Shown piece after piece: positions 62,490 to 64,000 of a DNA stretch of 64,000 nucleotides. Made by a program: the position numbers and the translations under genes. Each line of letters begins with the position of its first letter. Position 1 is the stretch's first letter. Source of the stretch: JAFGGG01 sp964638895 (GTDB lineage: Bacteria > Spirochaetota > Spirochaetia > SZUA-6 > RPPD01); NCBI GenBank assembly GCA_964638895.1, contig CAZWYY010000007.1, positions 1 through 64,000 on the forward strand. Direction: 5' to 3'. The notes under the pieces were generated by a model. That model did no database searches. It was given only the letters and a program-made list of their open reading frames with translations, and was not told the DNA's origin.

Positions 62490-63446
62490 ATGAGCCAGTG
62501 TGAAAAGCTGTGTGCGGTTCTGGGCGGAGAGCGGCGTGTATTCATCCAGACCCATAATTTCCCGGACCATGACGCGGTTGCCTCGGCCTTTGCCCTGCGG
62601 TATTTACTGGAAAAAAAAGGCATAACAAGCACCATCATCTACGCGGGCCAAGTACAGCGGCTGTCGCTTAAACAACTGATGCGTGTATTGGAAATTCCCG
62701 CCGTACGTGAGGACGCCTGCCCCCGCAGGGAGCGGGATAAGATCATTATCGTGGACGGCTGCAAGGGAAATAAAAACGTGGTAGACTTGGTGGGTGATGA
62801 GGTGGCGGTGATCGACCATCACGATGTGGTTTCCCCCGATGATGTAAAACACGTGGATATCAGACCCGCCTACGGGGCCTGTTCGACCATCCTTTTCGAA
62901 TATCTCAGGGATGAGAATCTGGAGATTCCGCGCGCGATCGCCTCGGCTCTGCTGACCGGCCTGCTGGTCGATACGGCGCTGATGACCCGCGGCGTGTGCC
63001 GTGCGGACCTTGAGGCATACGCCGCGCTGTATGTAAGGGCGGACGTCCCCATGGTGAACTCCCTGCTGCGCAATAAAATCCAGCAGAAGGAGCTGGCGTT
63101 TTACAGGTATGTCATTGAACATGTGCGGGTGAGGAACAGGTTCGCCTTCTGTTATTTTGCCGATGGATGCAATCAAAACCTATTGGGAATTATCGGTGAT
63201 TTTTTATTAAGCTTGAGTGAGGTGGATTTCGTGTTCCTCTGCGCCAAGAATAACGGGGCTGTCAATTTTTCCGCGCGTAGCGAGGCGCCGCACTGGAACG
63301 CCGCCTTTATCATGCAGGAAGTACTTGAAGGAGTCGGGTTCGGGGGAGGACACAGCGACATGGCCGGCGGTAGAATCGAAGATTATAAGCGCTTTTCCGA
63401 ACAGGAAATTCTTACCAGTCTGCAAAAAGCCCTTTGGAAGCGTTAG
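62490..63446 (+). CDS. DHH-family phosphoesterase (NrnA/GdpP-type)
   Basis: A 318-residue phosphodiesterase. IQTHNFPDHDAVASAFAL is motif I, IVDGCKGNKN motif II, VIDHHDVV motif III and GACSTILFEYL nearby. The DHHA1 domain ends with FGGGHSDMAGGRI. Such enzymes degrade nano-RNA or pAp, or c-di-AMP when fused to other domains. A short protein like this is NrnA-like. The ATG at 62490 (or 62484) follows a promoter that leaves no leader. The last codons lie inside repeat copy E. Confidence 0.9.
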   Translation: MSQCEKLCAVLGGERRVFIQTHNFPDHDAVASAFALRYLLEKKGITSTIIYAGQVQRLSLKQLMRVLEIPAVREDACPRRERDKIIIVDGCKGNKNVVDLVGDEVAVIDHHDVVSPDDVKHVDIRPAYGACSTILFEYLRDENLEIPRAIASALLTGLLVDTALMTRGVCRADLEAYAALYVRADVPMVNSLLRNKIQQKELAFYRYVIEHVRVRNRFAFCYFADGCNQNLLGIIGDFLLSLSEVDFVFLCAKNNGAVNFSARSEAPHWNAAFIMQEVLEGVGFGGGHSDMAGGRIEDYKRFSEQEILTSLQKALWKR

Positions 63447-63498
63447 CGGAGACAGCAAATTTAAAATTGCTGTAGCGGAGGCTGTGCAGGTGGTTTTT
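63424..63498. repeat. dispersed hairpin repeat, copy E (with internal duplication)
   Basis: Core TTGGAAGCGTTAGCGGAG matches copy A. TAGCGGAG occurs twice (63444-63451, 63473-63480) around an ACAGCAA/TTGCTGT hairpin, so the copy looks expanded. The right end GGTGGTTTTTATTCC repeats the copy A end, abutting the stop of the histidine kinase. The left end supplies the last codons of the DHH gene. Confidence 0.65.
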
Positions 63499-64000
63499 AT
63501 TCCGCGCTGTCGGCCTTGATTGTAAAATATACGGCGGTGCCCCCGCCTTCTTCGGTTTCAATCCAGATCTCGCCGTTATGCTTCCGGATTATCTTATAGA
63601 TGATGTTCATTCCCATACCGAAGCTGTTGTCGCCCGAATTCGCAGACTGGGTAAACGGTTCAAAAATCTTATCCTTTATCTCCGGTGACATGCCCGGTCC
63701 GTTGTCCTTTACCCAGTACTTGTTGGCGTCCGCCCCGATCTCGATCTCCAGGTTGTCCGTGCCTCGCCCGTGCTTGAGCGCGTTATCGATCAGATTGGAA
63801 AACACCTGCTGGATCCTGATTTTATCGCACAGTTGGGGCGGAAAGCCGCCCTCAACCCTTACTTCGGCATTCTGTTCGCCCGCGCGCAGGCGCATGTCTT
63901 CTGCCAGGTGGGTGACCAGGTTTTGCATATCAACCTCCTGCAGGTCCAGCTTGCCGGTGATGATTCTGGATGTGTCCAGGAGCACGTTGACAAGGTTGTT
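63497..64000 (-). CDS. sensor histidine kinase, C-terminal part (runs off the window)
   Basis: The last 167 residues of a histidine kinase; the gene continues beyond 64000. NNLVNVLLDTSRIITGKLDLQ is the end of the dimerisation helices (split here as NNLVN and LLDTSRIITGKLDL), with no phospho-His in view. The GHKL ATPase domain has IQQVFSNLIDNALKHG (N box), VKDNGPGMSPEIKDKIFEPF (G1 and F box), FGMGMNIIYKI (G2). The Lys in NALKHG and other positions are normal. Its sensor domain and any response regulator lie outside the window. Confidence 0.9.
   Translation of the reverse strand, partial: NNLVNVLLDTSRIITGKLDLQEVDMQNLVTHLAEDMRLRAGEQNAEVRVEGGFPPQLCDKIRIQQVFSNLIDNALKHGRGTDNLEIEIGADANKYWVKDNGPGMSPEIKDKIFEPFTQSANSGDNSFGMGMNIIYKIIRKHNGEIWIETEEGGGTAVYFTIKADSAE

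Noticed and set aside
1..64000. tRNA, rRNA, CRISPR arrays, insertion sequences, prophage
   Set aside because: I looked for conserved tRNA T-arm sequence, rRNA blocks, evenly spaced repeats and transposase or integrase motifs and found none.

Overview
The window looks like chromosomal DNA of a free-living or host-associated spirochaete (Spirochaetota). This is an inference from several signals. GroEL closely follows the treponemal type. There are many short lipoproteins with relaxed lipoboxes. A FabV/trans-2-enoyl-CoA reductase is present, of the kind known from Treponema. A SLBB-domain export protein and a HrpA-type DEAH helicase are also present. Rubredoxin, a NifS/NifU iron-sulfur operon and an NQR-type respiratory complex suggest an anaerobic or microaerophilic life. 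I saw no rRNA, tRNA, CRISPR array, insertion sequence or prophage.

Layout. 1-2.1 kb: a small lipoprotein and a decayed TPR lipoprotein. 2.1-6.2 kb: trehalose synthesis (a fused OtsA-OtsB) with a GH15 glucoamylase/trehalase-like enzyme. 6.3-13.1 kb: a membrane HEPN-like protein, a LeuB-type dehydrogenase, a UroD-like protein, a KDPG-type aldolase, lipoproteins, a zinc-type CDF exporter and unknowns. 13.1-18.4 kb: an M28 peptidase overlapping a ClpX-like unfoldase, a DEAH helicase and a cNMP-binding regulator. 18.5-24.4 kb: a SLBB export protein, two SPFH proteins, NfeD and HtpG. 24.9-32.6 kb: a malate/lactate dehydrogenase, biotin ligase, an unknown 581-aa protein, GroEL, and a tandem-MerR regulator with a glycosyltransferase. 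32.6-42.1 kb: YajC-SecD-SecF, a phosphoesterase, transketolase, and a convergent zwf-opcA-pgl operon. 42.2-46.4 kb: a broken MFS exporter, rubredoxin and Rrf2-NifS-NifU. 46.5-50.8 kb: an NQR operon (B, C, D, E, F) without NqrA. 51-57.3 kb: DUF218, STAS, an acyltransferase-like membrane protein, TetR, Nudix, FabV and MscS. 57.5-64 kb: an AraC/GyrI regulator, GH30, an APH-like kinase, a divergent beta-CASP nuclease/DHH pair and a histidine kinase running off the end.

How genes work together. Zwf, OpcA, Pgl and Tkt form an oxidative pentose-phosphate block. Rrf2/NifS/NifU supply Fe-S clusters that the NQR complex (NqrF, NqrD/E) needs. TetR-Nudix precede fabV, whose promoter carries a perfect 30-bp palindrome that is probably the TetR operator.

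Two genome-wide features stand out. A hairpin element occurs at least five times, usually just 3' of a gene and in a fixed orientation. Many first genes of transcription units have a sigma70-like -10 box only 6-10 nt before the start codon, which suggests leaderless or nearly leaderless mRNAs.
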